This document shows, one piece after another, positions 16,848-25,929 of a DNA stretch of 51,628 nucleotides. The translations under genes were made by a program, and so were the position numbers. The first letter of the stretch is position 1, and every line of letters begins with the position of its first letter. The stretch is from an uncultured Eubacteriales bacterium (GTDB taxonomy: Bacteria > Bacillota > Clostridia > TANB77 > CAG-508), in assembly GCA_948443845.1 (NCBI GenBank), contig CAOJUE010000014.1, positions 1-51,628 of the forward strand. Direction: 5' to 3'. The notes beneath the pieces are model-generated. The model was not told where the DNA came from, did no database searches, and was given only the letters and a program-made list of their open reading frames with translations.

Positions 16848-18037
16848 CTACCTATCTTTCGTTCCTATTTTTTCTTCCACGGAATAAACAATTTTAACCG
16901 TTACGCCTTCTTCATCTGCTACCGAATCGACTTTTGTTTCAACCTTACTTTCTTCTTGAGAAAGTTCCACTTCTTCCTCAAATTCTTTTTGTAACAGATT
17001 TGTAATTTTCGCTGTAAGTTCTTCTTCCGTATAGGTTTTAAAGTTTTTTTCTAGTTCATAATGCGTGACATTCACGATTTCTATAGGGATATAATAATTT
17101 GAAAATAGTTTCAATTTTTTATATACTTTTATTGTATCACAATTTTCGAAATTTGGAACCCCTTTCTTGAAATTTATTTTAAAATTATGCAGATAAATTT
17201 CTACATTTTTTTTAAATTCCCCCGTTCTTACTTCTTCTTGCTGGATAAACGCCTCTTTTCTTTCTTTTTCATAGGTGCTTAATGCATAAATATCGGCATC
17301 ACTATTGACGCTGCGCTGTCCCGTATATTTTCCTTCCATCACACCCTCAACCAGCAAATCACCGACAGGCAACAGTATCTCCGGACATTTACTCGCGCCG
17401 TTCCGCTCCTTACGACCATTTTTGAAATCACACCTGCTTTGTCTGCCACAATATTGCATGGCGTATTTTCGTCCACAATTTCTGGTTCTTGCTTTGCCTC
17501 AACGACTGTAACCCCCACATTCGTGCCTTCTATATCAATTCCAATCCAAGCCAAATCGTCTCGGCTCAAGCGAATCTCGTTTTTGATTTTATCCAAATCC
17601 AAATTGGTTTTCAATTTTCCTTCCTGAATGCCATATTTTGCCAAATCTGACAGAATTTCTTCTTTGGAAATCTTCTCATTTCCTGTAATTTCAATATTCC
17701 AAATAAAACGCGTAATGAAAAAACAAAAAATTGCAATCACCAAAAGCGCAATTGCAAAAATTTTTCTTTTCTTATATTTTTTCATGACAAAAGGAAGTCC
17801 ACTTTTTCTGTCTAGGCTCACGCGACAAGATGTTTTCTTGGCTACATGGCGAATGGCTTTGAAATCCGATTTGCTAATTCTTGCCTTCAAAATGGTCCCA
17901 TTTTTTACTTTCAAATTCCACAAAATAATCTCCTGGTTTCTACAAATATTGATAAATCTTTCAATGAAAAAACCTTCTACGGTAATATCCACAACACCAA
18001 AAATATACATATAGAATAATTTTAATAACACACTCAC
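16848..18037 (-). pseudogene. yqfD: Sporulation protein YqfD, interrupted by two one-base shifts
   Basis: The N-terminal piece runs from GTG 18037 and the C-terminal piece to 16848. Together they make 395 residues, the normal YqfD length. Near the break the family expects G-D-x-V-x-x-G-D-x-L-V-x-G. Removing one base near 17383 and one near 17364 restores VNVGDTVACGDLLVEG exactly. YqfD is a mother-cell membrane protein needed in Bacillus sporulation. The basic KKYKKRK stretch followed by one membrane helix (IFAIALLVIAIFCFFITRF) is present. The start overlaps the yqfC stop by 4 bases (GTGA). Either the gene is inactivated or the assembly has two errors within 20 bases. Confidence 0.85.
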
Positions 18038-18309
18038 TCGCCCCTTTTGCTTTCAAAATCTAAACTCTCAATTTTGCCACTCACTGAAATATCGTCTTCT
18101 GTCATTTGGCTCAATTTCAAGTTAAATCCATTAATATTGATATTTCCAATATGTGTACTAATTCTCACAAAAAAATCTTCGTACTCCAAAATCCCCTTAA
18201 AATTCTCAATCAAAACTTCATCAAAACTCGTCACCGTAATTTTCGGCACTTTACTCACAATTTCACGCGGAATTTCCAATAATTCATTAATTCGATTTAA
18301 CTTTCTCAT
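18034..18309 (-). CDS. yqfC: YabP/YqfC-family sporulation protein
   Basis: A 91-residue protein with the YqfC/YabP beta-rich pattern: PKITVTSFDEVLIENFKGI, then YEDFFVRISTHIGNI and NGFNLKLSQMTEDDISVSG. It is made in the mother cell in Bacillus and its gene is always upstream of yqfD. I chose ATG 18309 because AAGGTGGTGGG lies just upstream. Coupled to yqfD by a 4-base overlap. Confidence 0.92.
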   Translation of the reverse strand: MRKLNRINELLEIPREIVSKVPKITVTSFDEVLIENFKGILEYEDFFVRISTHIGNININGFNLKLSQMTEDDISVSGKIESLDFESKRGE

Positions 18310-18386
18310 TTTCCCACCACCTTTATACAAGTTTTCGAAACTATGCTATTATATATTCAAGGACTTACCGTTTTATGACCCTAAAT

Positions 18387-18415
18387 TGAAAAACAGGAAC
18401 GCATTTTACGTTCCT
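18387..18415 (-). terminator. Intrinsic terminator after the DUF4097 gene
   Basis: AGGAACG (18395-18401) pairs with CGTTCCT (18409-18415). On the minus strand a T-run follows at 18393-18389. It separates the DUF4097 gene from yqfC. Confidence 0.8.
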
Positions 18416-18460
18416 ATTCTTTTGGTTTAAACGAATTCCTTTAGTGGTAATTCAAATCTT

Positions 18461-19252
18461 TTAATTCCCTACTTTAATATCCCCGCAATCGTTCTCAATC
18501 TTCAGCGTAATTTCACTGTGACGATTGTTATTAGCAATTTTCAAATCTCCCAAACTCGTTTTCGCATCAATATAAATCTCATTGGTTTGCCCAATTTTGA
18601 TATCGCCAAAGTTGTTGACAATTGAAGAATTCTCCGCAAGATTTACTGAATTTATTTTCACATCTCCACAAGATAAATCAATCTGAGCTCGATTCAAAAT
18701 GCTTTCAATTTTCACATTCCCATAATCGTTTTTAATCAAAGCATTTTTCACTTTTCCCAAACTAATATCGCCACAATCTGCATCAATGCTCATCGAAGCA
18801 CTCTCCAAATCGATTGCTTTAATATCTCCATAATTTGCTTTAATAGCGATTTCATTGGCATAATTTTTGGGAAGATAAACAGTAATATCATTACAATAAA
18901 AATGAAATCCAAAAAATACATTTTTATGCTTATATTTCGAATAATCCACTTTTAGATGATTTTCCTTCAAATCAACACTTAAATCTTCCTCATTTTCGCC
19001 ATAAACAACCACTTTTATTTTGTCTTCCAAATTTTCTTCTAATCGAACATCTCCTGCAACTGACAAAATCTCCAAATTGGCAACTTCGCTTACATTGTAA
19101 CTCGTGTCAAAAATAACATTCGAACTTTTCTTAACCCCCCATCTTTTGCCTCGAAAACTTCCAGTCAAACAACCAATTAATAAATTAATTAACCCCACAA
19201 TCACAATCACTAAAATAACAATCCAAACAATCGTCCATTCTCTACTTTTCAT
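18461..19252 (-). CDS. DUF4097 beta-strand repeat protein with N-terminal membrane anchor
   Basis: This 263-residue protein has a membrane helix (WIVILVIVIVGLINLLIG) and then a repeating short-strand domain with regular GDI/GDV/GDL turns (YGDIKAI, CGDISLG, YGNVKIES, CGDVKINS, FGDIKIG, LGDLKIA, CGDIKVG). This is the DUF4097 beta-helix-like fold (toastrack/LiaG-like) of envelope proteins. It overlaps the membrane XRE regulator by 11 bases, a frequent pairing in Clostridia. A role in envelope stress sensing is inference. Confidence 0.85.
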   Translation of the reverse strand: MKSREWTIVWIVILVIVIVGLINLLIGCLTGSFRGKRWGVKKSSNVIFDTSYNVSEVANLEILSVAGDVRLEENLEDKIKVVVYGENEEDLSVDLKENHLKVDYSKYKHKNVFFGFHFYCNDITVYLPKNYANEIAIKANYGDIKAIDLESASMSIDADCGDISLGKVKNALIKNDYGNVKIESILNRAQIDLSCGDVKINSVNLAENSSIVNNFGDIKIGQTNEIYIDAKTSLGDLKIANNNRHSEITLKIENDCGDIKVGN

Positions 19253-19901
19253 CTGACTTTTCCTCCTTTAACATAAATAACAATTTCACAACATGACAAA
19301 GCAATCCTTCAATCACAAAAATAATCCAAGTAACGTGCCATGCCATGGTCGTAAAACTAACAATAAAATACAAAACTGTGCAAAAAGTTCCTATAATTCC
19401 ATTCATCTGTTTAACAATTTCTTTTTCTTTCGCCTCTTCTTTGGTTTCCTCAAATTTTGGCACAGACATATAATGACGCACCAATCTTGCTGACGCAAAT
19501 CCCACTACTATTAAAAATATCGCTGTTGCAATCACAGGGTCTACCTGGAATGCTGCTACTGCCACAGTAAATAGCGCCACTGCAATCACACAAATAAAAA
19601 CCGATGTACTTACTACTTCTGCTGATTTTCTTCTGGCTTCTTCTTTTGTCATTCCTCTTTCTATCTGAGGTTCTTCTAAAATATTTTCCTGCTTTTCTTG
19701 TGGTTTTTTTCCTGTCAATAATTCTTCTGCACCAATTCCAAATAATTCGCATAATGGTATAATTTTATCAAAATCTGGTGTACTTTGATTGGTCTCCCAT
19801 TTGGAAACCGTTTGTCTAGTCACATTTAATTTTTCTGCCACTTCCTCTTGCGACAAATTTTTTTCCTTTCTCAATTCAAATAATTTTTCTCCAATGTTCA
19901 C
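19242..19901 (-). CDS. XRE regulator with C-terminal membrane helices
   Basis: It has 219 residues. The HTH is at residues 1-60 (LRKEKNLSQEEVAEKLNVT, then RQTVSKWETNQSTP). A linker follows, then a pair of helices (VFICVIAVALFTVAVAAF, PVIATAIFLIVVGFASA) and a second pair near the C-terminus. It is a membrane-tethered transcription regulator controlling or sensing with the DUF4097 protein, to whose gene it is coupled. A TATAAT lies at 19941-19936, but no clear -35 was found. Confidence 0.88.
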   Translation of the reverse strand: MNIGEKLFELRKEKNLSQEEVAEKLNVTRQTVSKWETNQSTPDFDKIIPLCELFGIGAEELLTGKKPQEKQENILEEPQIERGMTKEEARRKSAEVVSTSVFICVIAVALFTVAVAAFQVDPVIATAIFLIVVGFASARLVRHYMSVPKFEETKEEAKEKEIVKQMNGIIGTFCTVLYFIVSFTTMAWHVTWIIFVIEGLLCHVVKLLFMLKEEKSDEK

Positions 19902-20041
19902 TTTAAAACTTTTCTCCTTTCATTTTCATACATCAATTATACCATTTTTGAGTAGTTGCTTCTACCAATTTGAGTTGGAAATTTGTCAACTGAAATTAAC
20001 ATTTGGCTGTTTGCAAGGGTTTAGAGGATTGATTCGGACAC

Positions 20042-20064
20042 AAAAAAACTCACTTTCGGTGAGT
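20042..20064 (-). terminator. Terminator after fabI
   Basis: ACTCAC (20048-20053) pairs with GTGAGT (20059-20064). On the minus strand it is followed by seven T (20048-20042). It ends the accC-to-fabI transcript 11 bases after the fabI stop. Confidence 0.85.
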
Positions 20065-20075
20065 TTTCTTTATCC

Positions 20076-20846
20076 TTAAATTCCCATAATATTATAACCA
20101 CTATCCGCATAAATAATCTGCCCTGTAATCGCACTTGACATTGGACTCAATAAAAAAGCCACACTATCTCCCACTTGCTCTTTTGTCACATTTCTTCTAA
20201 GTGGTGCTTTTTCTTCAACTACATCCAAAATTGAGCCAAAATCTTTGATTCCTTTTGCAGACAAAGTTTTAATTGGTCCCGCTGAAACAGCATTTACTCG
20301 CATTCCCATTGGTCCTAAATTATCTGCCAAATAGCGAACACTGCATTCTAAAGCAGCTTTTGCAACACCCATTACGTTATAATTTGGCAATACTTTTGTC
20401 GAACCATGATAAGTCAAACTTACTAAACTTGCATCTTCTGCTAAAACTTCTTTTTCCTTCGCAATTCTGGCTGTTGCAACAAAAGTATAAGCACTTACAT
20501 CTACTGCATGAGAATAGCCATCTTTGCTAGTTTCTACGAATGGATTATGTAGGTCATCCGTGAAAGCATGCGCAATACAGTGGACGATTCCGTCGATTTT
20601 GCCAAAGTCGTTTTTGATATTCGTAAATAGAGTTTCTAATTCACTATCAATTGATGCGTCGCACGCATAGGCTTTCGTTTCGCCAAATTCTGCGATTAAT
20701 TCTTCAATTTTTTCTCTGTTTTCTTCTCCCATAAAGGTAAAAATTACTTTTGCTCCTTGATCGAATGCTGATTTTGCCGCTCCATAGGCAATGCTCCATT
20801 TGTTTCGAATTCCCATAATGAGAACTGTTTTGTCTTTTAAAATCAT
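20076..20846 (-). CDS. fabI: Enoyl-ACP reductase (NADH), FabI type
   Basis: This 256-residue SDR-fold enzyme carries out the last step of fatty-acid elongation. The nucleotide motif begins at GIRNKWSIAYG, and the catalytic residues Tyr156 and Lys163 lie in NYNVMGVAKA, with Tyr146 in TYHGS, the same spacing as in E. coli FabI. It is a true FabI, not FabK. Clostridial fatty-acid operons often use FabK instead, so its place at the operon end may reflect replacement. It follows accA with a hairpin repeat in between. Confidence 0.95.
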   Translation of the reverse strand: MILKDKTVLIMGIRNKWSIAYGAAKSAFDQGAKVIFTFMGEENREKIEELIAEFGETKAYACDASIDSELETLFTNIKNDFGKIDGIVHCIAHAFTDDLHNPFVETSKDGYSHAVDVSAYTFVATARIAKEKEVLAEDASLVSLTYHGSTKVLPNYNVMGVAKAALECSVRYLADNLGPMGMRVNAVSAGPIKTLSAKGIKDFGSILDVVEEKAPLRRNVTKEQVGDSVAFLLSPMSSAITGQIIYADSGYNIMGI

Positions 20847-20883
20847 TTTTGATTCCTCCTTAAATTTTATATTTTTTATCAGA

Positions 20884-20906
20884 GTCGGTCAAGACCGCCC
20901 CCCTAC
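20884..20906. repeat. Hairpin repeat copy 4
   Basis: CGGTC-AA-GACCG core (20886-20897) with the CCCCCCTAC end (20898-20906). It lies just after the accA stop; the outer arm is partly decayed. Confidence 0.7.
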
Positions 20907-20914
20907 ATTTGATT

Positions 20915-21865
20915 TTATTGAATATATTCCCCCATGCCACGGAATTTCTGATATCTGCATTGGACCAATTCTTCTTTGGATTTTTTATTTAACTTTTTCG
21001 TGGCAGATATAATTTCTTTTTTCATATTTTCTGCTACAGTTTCGATATCATTTTGTGCTCCGCCGATTGGTTCTTCAATAATTTTATCAATGACGCCAAA
21101 TTTTTTCAAGTCCCCAGCAGTCATTTTCATTTTTTCGGCAGCTTCTTTTACTTTGGTGCTATCTTTCCATAAAATGCTCGCATAGCCTTCTGGCGACAAC
21201 ACAGAATAGACTGCATTTTCCAGCATAATAATTTCATCTCCAACACCAATGGCAAGCGCTCCACCACTTGAACCTTCTCCGATGACAATACAAATAATTG
21301 GTGTTTTCAAGTTCGCCATTTCCATCATACTTTTTGCAATCGCTTCGCCTTGACCGCGTTCTTCTGCACCAATTCCAGGATACGCACCTTTTGTATCAAT
21401 AAATGTAACAATTGGTCTACCAAATTTTTCGGCCTGTTTCATTAATCGAATTGCTTTTCGATAACTTTCAGGATTGGGCATACCGAAATTACGCTTAATA
21501 TTTTCCTTAGTATTTCGACCTTTTTGCTCAGCAATAATGGTAAAATTTTGTTTATCAATATTGGCTAAACCGCAAACAATTGCTTCATCGTCTCGGTAGC
21601 CACGGTCGCCGTGAAGTTCCATAAATTCGTCAAAAATGATGTCTATGTAATCAAGCGCAGTCGGACGTTTGGGATTTCTTGCCATTTCTAATCTTTCCCA
21701 TGCGGTCAATTTGCTGTTTTCTTTGCGCGCAATTTTTTCGAGTTTGGATGTTGCTTCCTTTAATTCTTGCGTGACATCAAGCATTTTGTCTTTGCTTAAA
21801 TTTTTGAGTTCTTTGACTGTGTTTTCTAGTTCTTCGATTTCGGTTAATTCTTTATCTTTCAGCAA
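20915..21865 (-). CDS. accA: Acetyl-CoA carboxylase carboxyltransferase subunit alpha
   Basis: This 316-residue protein of the crotonase-fold carboxyltransferase pairs with AccD to move CO2 from biotin to acetyl-CoA. Family blocks include ARNPKRPTALDYI, ELHGDRGYRDD, FGRPIVTFIDTKGAYPG and GEGSSGGALAIGVGDEI. The start is TTG at 21865, with AGGAGG 8 bases upstream; no internal ATG fits the N-terminus as well. The start overlaps the ADP-ribosyltransferase-like gene by 14 bases, so that insertion has been adapted to coupling. Confidence 0.96.
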   Translation of the reverse strand: MLKDKELTEIEELENTVKELKNLSKDKMLDVTQELKEATSKLEKIARKENSKLTAWERLEMARNPKRPTALDYIDIIFDEFMELHGDRGYRDDEAIVCGLANIDKQNFTIIAEQKGRNTKENIKRNFGMPNPESYRKAIRLMKQAEKFGRPIVTFIDTKGAYPGIGAEERGQGEAIAKSMMEMANLKTPIICIVIGEGSSGGALAIGVGDEIIMLENAVYSVLSPEGYASILWKDSTKVKEAAEKMKMTAGDLKKFGVIDKIIEEPIGGAQNDIETVAENMKKEIISATKKLNKKSKEELVQCRYQKFRGMGEYIQ

Positions 21866-22469
21866 AATAATCGCCTCCTTTATTCGGTTCTTTCATTTCA
21901 AACATATGAAAAAAATCATCATGCATTTTTCTAAAAACCTCTATATTTTTTGCTTTTTCATAAATATAACTCGCAACATCATAAGCACTAAGAACCTTAT
22001 TGTCACTATCTGTAATAATATCTAATTTTGATTTATCGATTTTCATAGGTAAATTGATGTCATATCCTGTCAAGCCACCAATTCTTGCTTTTTCAAGTTG
22101 CCCTTCATCTAATTTCACTCTAAAATAGACTTCATCTCTCAGTTTTCTGCTCATCGCTTTACAGGCAACTTCTTTACTTACCAAACCATCTGATTTAAAA
22201 TCGGATATTTCAAGAAAATATTTTTTATATTCTTCCGGAATTTCCGATATTTTCATTTTATTCGTAAATTGATAAACAAAAGAATTTATAATTCCCATAA
22301 TACCTTTTCCGCCTTTTGAAACAGAAACATTTTCTCTGTCATCAACTAATTGGCTTGCTGTTCCAATTGAAGGGATTAATCCATTATTTAATATGCTATC
22401 TACATTGGCTCGATTGGTAAAATGAAAATAGTCATTATTAAAATCACAATCTTTTATATTAATCGTCAT
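21852..22469 (-). CDS. ADP-ribosyltransferase-like protein of unknown function
   Basis: This 205-residue protein opens with YFHFTNRANVDSILNNGLIP. That resembles the first strand of the ADP-ribosyltransferase fold (the YHGT-x-x-N-x-x-SI-x-x-x-GL pattern of KptA and related enzymes). FSKGxxGI-like text follows as VSVSKGGKGIMGIINSFVYQF. I cannot pinpoint the third catalytic acid. It could be a toxin, an RNA-modifying enzyme or an inactive relative. It lies between accD and accA with two other unrelated small genes, a setting with no metabolic logic. Catalysis is inference. Confidence 0.5.
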   Translation of the reverse strand: MTINIKDCDFNNDYFHFTNRANVDSILNNGLIPSIGTASQLVDDRENVSVSKGGKGIMGIINSFVYQFTNKMKISEIPEEYKKYFLEISDFKSDGLVSKEVACKAMSRKLRDEVYFRVKLDEGQLEKARIGGLTGYDINLPMKIDKSKLDIITDSDNKVLSAYDVASYIYEKAKNIEVFRKMHDDFFHMFEMKEPNKGGDYFAER

Positions 22470-22565
22470 AGTATTCTTCCTTTTCTTTCTTGTAAGACAA
22501 TTTCCAACAAATCTGAAATATTATTTAATTTATAATCATAATTTTCTTTTTCCTACCCCATATTC

Positions 22566-22958
22566 CTAAACGATAAGAGGGCTAAAAAACTTTGCAAGGA
22601 AAATTGCTAATATATGTATTGTAAGAAAAAGTAAAAGCGCTCTAACTGTTCCATATTCATTTTTTTGATATTCAATATAATATGTTCCTAATAGGATAAA
22701 GGAAATGATACAATAAATCATAACCAAAATACAAAATGGATTATAATATGGATATCTATAAAATCCATTCCATTTAATTGTCCATCGTACAAAATCATAA
22801 CAATATTTCAATAAACAGTAAATCATAAAATGTGATATTACTAAAATTACACTCTTAAGCCATTCGTCTAAATCTCCATTTATTACCAATTTACTCTTGT
22901 CTATAATGAAATATAATACTGCTATCACAATGAAACTAAATACTAAAATTTTTTCCAT
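22566..22958 (-). CDS. Small integral membrane protein (130 aa)
   Basis: Not recognised. It has four hydrophobic segments: residues 3-19, about 38-58, about 76-96 and 105-128, with aromatic-rich loops (WNGFYRYPYYNPF). It is part of the accessory trio between accD and accA. An immunity-like role for the neighbouring ADP-ribosyltransferase-like protein is conceivable but unsupported. Confidence 0.65.
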   Translation of the reverse strand: MEKILVFSFIVIAVLYFIIDKSKLVINGDLDEWLKSVILVISHFMIYCLLKYCYDFVRWTIKWNGFYRYPYYNPFCILVMIYCIISFILLGTYYIEYQKNEYGTVRALLLFLTIHILAIFLAKFFSPLIV

Positions 22959-22977
22959 ATTACCTCACTATAACTCA

Positions 22978-23253
22978 CTAGGCAATCTCAATTCCTCCCA
23001 AACGTGCATATTTAAAGAAAAAAGAAGAACCGTTTTTCACAATTTCAAGAAATGTTTTCTTTTCCTCATCCGAATAATTTCCGTCTTCTAAAACAATCTG
23101 ATAACTTGGCAGTTCAATCACTATTGTATCAAATCCATATTCCATCGGTCTTTCAAACGTAACACGAAGGTATTCTTCGCCATTTTCTTTTTTTCCAATA
23201 TTGGAAAAAACTCCCAATGTACCATCTGGATATTTTGCAAATTCATAAGTCAT
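22978..23253 (-). CDS. Uncharacterised small protein (91 aa)
   Basis: Not recognised. The composition is soluble alpha/beta: strands near FAKYPDGTLGVFSN and LRVTFERPMEYGFDTIVIEL, then a helix SDEEKKTFLEIVKNG and a final strand. ATG 23253 has AAGGAG upstream. It lies 15 bases after accD and belongs to the accessory trio. Confidence 0.65.
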   Translation of the reverse strand: MTYEFAKYPDGTLGVFSNIGKKENGEEYLRVTFERPMEYGFDTIVIELPSYQIVLEDGNYSDEEKKTFLEIVKNGSSFFFKYARLGGIEIA

Positions 23254-23268
23254 TTTATCTTCACTCCT

Positions 23269-24108
23269 TTATTTATGAAATTTTATCAATCGATAAAGCG
23301 TCTCCTTCATATCTTTTCTCTCAACGATTTTATCCACAAATCCATGCTCCAGCAAAAATTCCGCTGTTTGGAATCCTTCTGGCAAATCTTCGCCAATGGT
23401 CTGCTTGATGACTCTTTTGCCTGCAAAGCCAATCATCGCATTTGGCTCTGCCAAGATAATATCTCCCAAAGACGCAAAACTCGCTGTTACTCCGCCATAA
23501 GTTGGGTCTGTCAAAACAGAAATAAACAGTCCACCTGCTTCGTTTAATTTGGCAACTGCGCTCGACGTTTTCGCCATTTGCATCAGCGAAATAATGCCTT
23601 CTTGCATTCTCGCTCCACCAGAAACCGAAAATATGATGAGTGGCAATTTTAGTTCAATCGCTTTTTCAATCGAATACGTAATCTTCTCGCCAACCACACT
23701 TCCCATGCTTCCCATCAAAAAGTTCCCATCCATCACGCAAATGACAACTTCTTCCTTGTTAATTTTTCCAGTTCCACAAACCACCGCATCATCGATACCA
23801 AGTTTGTCTTGCAAACCTTTCAACTTTACGGCATAATCTTCTAATTCCAATGGATTGACAGTTTGTAACTGTAAATCAAATGGCTTAAACGAATCCTCGT
23901 CAAGTGTTTGCCAAATTCTACGTCTGCTCGATAAACGGAAATGATTTCCACAGTTCATGCACACACTGTAGTTTTTATGCAAATCTTCTCTATACAAAAT
24001 TTCGCCACATTGATCGCATTTGACCCATTTTCCAATGGGAATATCGCTTTTATTTTCAGGGGTTCTTAGATTTTTAGAACCTCTTTTTTTGATTTTGTCT
24101 ATGACCAT
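23269..24108 (-). CDS. accD: Acetyl-CoA carboxylase carboxyltransferase subunit beta
   Basis: This 279-residue partner of AccA has a four-cysteine zinc ribbon with Cys31, Cys34, Cys50 and Cys53 (KCDQCG ... CMNCGNHFR). The carboxyltransferase core follows: [31 protein letters not shown] and [17 protein letters not shown]. Length is typical. AccC lies upstream, with two hairpin repeats between them. Confidence 0.96.
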   Translation of the reverse strand: MVIDKIKKRGSKNLRTPENKSDIPIGKWVKCDQCGEILYREDLHKNYSVCMNCGNHFRLSSRRRIWQTLDEDSFKPFDLQLQTVNPLELEDYAVKLKGLQDKLGIDDAVVCGTGKINKEEVVICVMDGNFLMGSMGSVVGEKITYSIEKAIELKLPLIIFSVSGGARMQEGIISLMQMAKTSSAVAKLNEAGGLFISVLTDPTYGGVTASFASLGDIILAEPNAMIGFAGKRVIKQTIGEDLPEGFQTAEFLLEHGFVDKIVERKDMKETLYRLIKFHK

Positions 24109-24129
24109 TTTTTTATCTCCTTTGGGGTG

Positions 24130-24153
24130 GTAGGGGTGAAACCCTGTCCCTAT
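24130..24153. repeat. Hairpin repeat copy 5
   Basis: GTAGGGG (24130-24136) and CCCTAT at 24148-24153. The outer arms TAGGG/CCCTA pair, with an internal AGGGGT/ACCCT alternative. It is the first of two adjacent copies in the accC-accD spacer. Confidence 0.6.
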
Positions 24154-24164
24154 GGTTTTGGTTT

Positions 24165-24188
24165 GGGCACGATGCCTCGTGCCCCTAC
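24165..24188. repeat. Hairpin repeat copy 6
   Basis: GGGCACGA (24165-24172), TGCC, TCGTGCCC (24177-24184), then CTAC. The 8-bp stem is perfect. It lies directly after the accC stop. Confidence 0.8.
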
Positions 24189-24191
24189 GTT

Positions 24192-25535
24192 TTATAAATC
24201 AAATTCCTTTTTGATGAAGGATGTGTCAAAATCGCCTGAAATGAATTTTTCGTTTTCTAGGATTTGGTATAGGAAATCGATATTTGTATCCACACCGTCT
24301 ATGACGCATTCTTCTAGTGCTACTTTCATTTTGGCAATGGCTTCAGCACGACTACTCGCGTGAACAATAATTTTAGCAATCATCGAATCATATACTGGTG
24401 GAATTTTGTAGCCAGTATAGACGGCTGTATCAATTCTTACGCCATTTCCGCCTGGTAAATGCAAATCAGTAATTGTTCCAGGACATGGCATGAAATTATT
24501 TTCTGGATTTTCCGCGTTAATTCTGCATTCAATACTGTGCCCATTTACACGAATATCGGCTTGGGTGTATTCTAGTTTTTCGCCTGAAGCAATTTTTAGT
24601 TGCTCTTTTACAATGTCGATGCCTGTTACCCATTCTGTCACAGGATGTTCTACTTGAATTCTGGTGTTCATTTCCATGAAATAGAAATTTTTGTGTTTAT
24701 CAACCAAAAATTCAATGGTTCCTGCATTGGAATAATGGGCTGCTTTTACAGCCGAAATCGCCGCATCGCCCATTCTTTTTCTCAATTTTGCGTCAAGCAC
24801 TGTGGATGGACTTTCCTCCAAAACCTTCTGATTTCGTCTTTGTACAGAGCAATCTCTTTCTCCTAAATGAATGCAATTTCCAAATTCATCGGCTAACACT
24901 TGAATTTCAACATGTCTTGGATTTTCAATAAATTTTTCGATATAAATTTCATCATCACTAAACGACAATTTAGCTTCTTGTTTGACGATTTCATAACTTT
25001 CTTTCAATTCCTCTGGAGCTCTTACGAGACGAATTCCTTTTCCACCACCGCCAGCAGCTGCTTTTATCATAATGGGATAGCCAATTTGGTCAGCAATTTT
25101 AGTGGCTTCTTCCAAACTTTTTATACTTCCTTCTGAACCTGGAACAACTGGAACTTTTGCACTTTTCATGAGTTCTTTGGCATTGGATTTATTACCCATT
25201 AAATCAATGACTTTGTAAGAAGGTCCAATGAATTTGATATTGCTTTCTTCGCACATTTTGGCAAAGTTCGCATTTTCGGACAAAAAGCCAAATCCCGGAT
25301 GAATACTGTCTGCGCCGGTTCCACAAGCAGCTTCTAGGATATTTTTAATATTCAAATAACTTTGAGAAGATTTGGCTGCTCCAATGCACACGGCTTCGTC
25401 AGCAAGTCTTGTATGTAAGGCGTTCTTGTCGGCTTCCGAATAGACTGCAACAGTAGCAATTCCAAGTTCTCTACAGGCTCGAATAATACGAACGGCAATC
25501 TCGCCACGATTGGCGATTAAAACTTTTTTAAGCAT
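24192..25535 (-). CDS. accC: Acetyl-CoA carboxylase biotin carboxylase subunit
   Basis: This 447-residue ATP-grasp enzyme carboxylates the biotin on AccB. Blocks: [20 protein letters not shown] (N-terminal), the glycine loop [34 protein letters not shown], and [18 protein letters not shown] with the catalytic arginine. It has its own candidate promoter at 25565-25593, which overlaps that of the divergent small gene. The accC-accD-accA-fabI genes can therefore be transcribed apart from fabD-fabZ. Confidence 0.97.
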   Translation of the reverse strand: MLKKVLIANRGEIAVRIIRACRELGIATVAVYSEADKNALHTRLADEAVCIGAAKSSQSYLNIKNILEAACGTGADSIHPGFGFLSENANFAKMCEESNIKFIGPSYKVIDLMGNKSNAKELMKSAKVPVVPGSEGSIKSLEEATKIADQIGYPIMIKAAAGGGGKGIRLVRAPEELKESYEIVKQEAKLSFSDDEIYIEKFIENPRHVEIQVLADEFGNCIHLGERDCSVQRRNQKVLEESPSTVLDAKLRKRMGDAAISAVKAAHYSNAGTIEFLVDKHKNFYFMEMNTRIQVEHPVTEWVTGIDIVKEQLKIASGEKLEYTQADIRVNGHSIECRINAENPENNFMPCPGTITDLHLPGGNGVRIDTAVYTGYKIPPVYDSMIAKIIVHASSRAEAIAKMKVALEECVIDGVDTNIDFLYQILENEKFISGDFDTSFIKKEFDL

Positions 25536-25554
25536 TTTGTTTGATCCTTTCTTA

Positions 25555-25582
25555 TTGACTTTTATGTATAATTTTATATAAT
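25555..25582 (+). promoter_or_regulatory. Promoter of the plus-strand small gene
   Basis: TTGACT (25555-25560) and TATAAT (25577-25582) are separated by 16 bases, about 30 bases ahead of the ATG at 25612. Confidence 0.75.
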
Positions 25583-25593
25583 TCGTTTATCAA
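25565..25593 (-). promoter_or_regulatory. Candidate promoter of accC
   Basis: On the minus strand TTGATA (25593-25588) and TATACA (25570-25565) are separated by 17 bases. It overlaps the plus-strand promoter face to face, so polymerase can occupy only one at a time. Confidence 0.6.
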
Positions 25594-25611
25594 TTTTTAG
25601 GAGGTGCTTTT

Positions 25612-25929
25612 ATGGCAAAAACATTTACAGCAAGACTTACCGACGTGTACACGAAATATTGTAACAATTCTCCTTTTTTATTGGGGGGAATTAGTGCACG
25701 AACAGAAAATCGGTACAAGCCTTTAGTATCAGAAATACGCCATTTCTTTTGGGAAAATCGCTATTCTCTTCCATGTCCTCAAAAAATCAAATTTTCGAAA
25801 CGTTATAAGCGCAGGGACATCGTTCGGATTTTCTATGAAATTGGCGGTCTGAAACTCACTCACTACACCAACGAATACGGAAAAACCATCGTTCATTTTA
25901 ATTTTGAAGATGTTTCCGTTTCGCAGTAA
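25612..25929 (+). CDS. Small basic protein (105 aa), divergent from accC
   Basis: Not recognised. Basic and aromatic-rich: IRHFFWENRYSLPCPQKIKF, then SKRYKRRDIVRIFYEIGG and LTHYTNEYGKTIVHFNFED. The ATG has TAGGAGG 7 bases upstream, with its own good promoter and terminator, so it is a complete transcription unit. It is the only plus-strand gene among the fatty-acid genes and runs antisense through the gap between fabZ and accC. No membrane segment. Nucleic-acid binding is a guess from charge alone. Confidence 0.8.
   Translation: MAKTFTARLTDVYTKYCNNSPFLLGGISARTENRYKPLVSEIRHFFWENRYSLPCPQKIKFSKRYKRRDIVRIFYEIGGLKLTHYTNEYGKTIVHFNFEDVSVSQ

Noticed and set aside
16848..17459. The C-terminal yqfD piece as an independent gene starting near 17459
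   Set aside because: Its first 30 residues are out-of-frame yqfD sequence, and it has no ribosome site; joining the pieces gives the normal family length.
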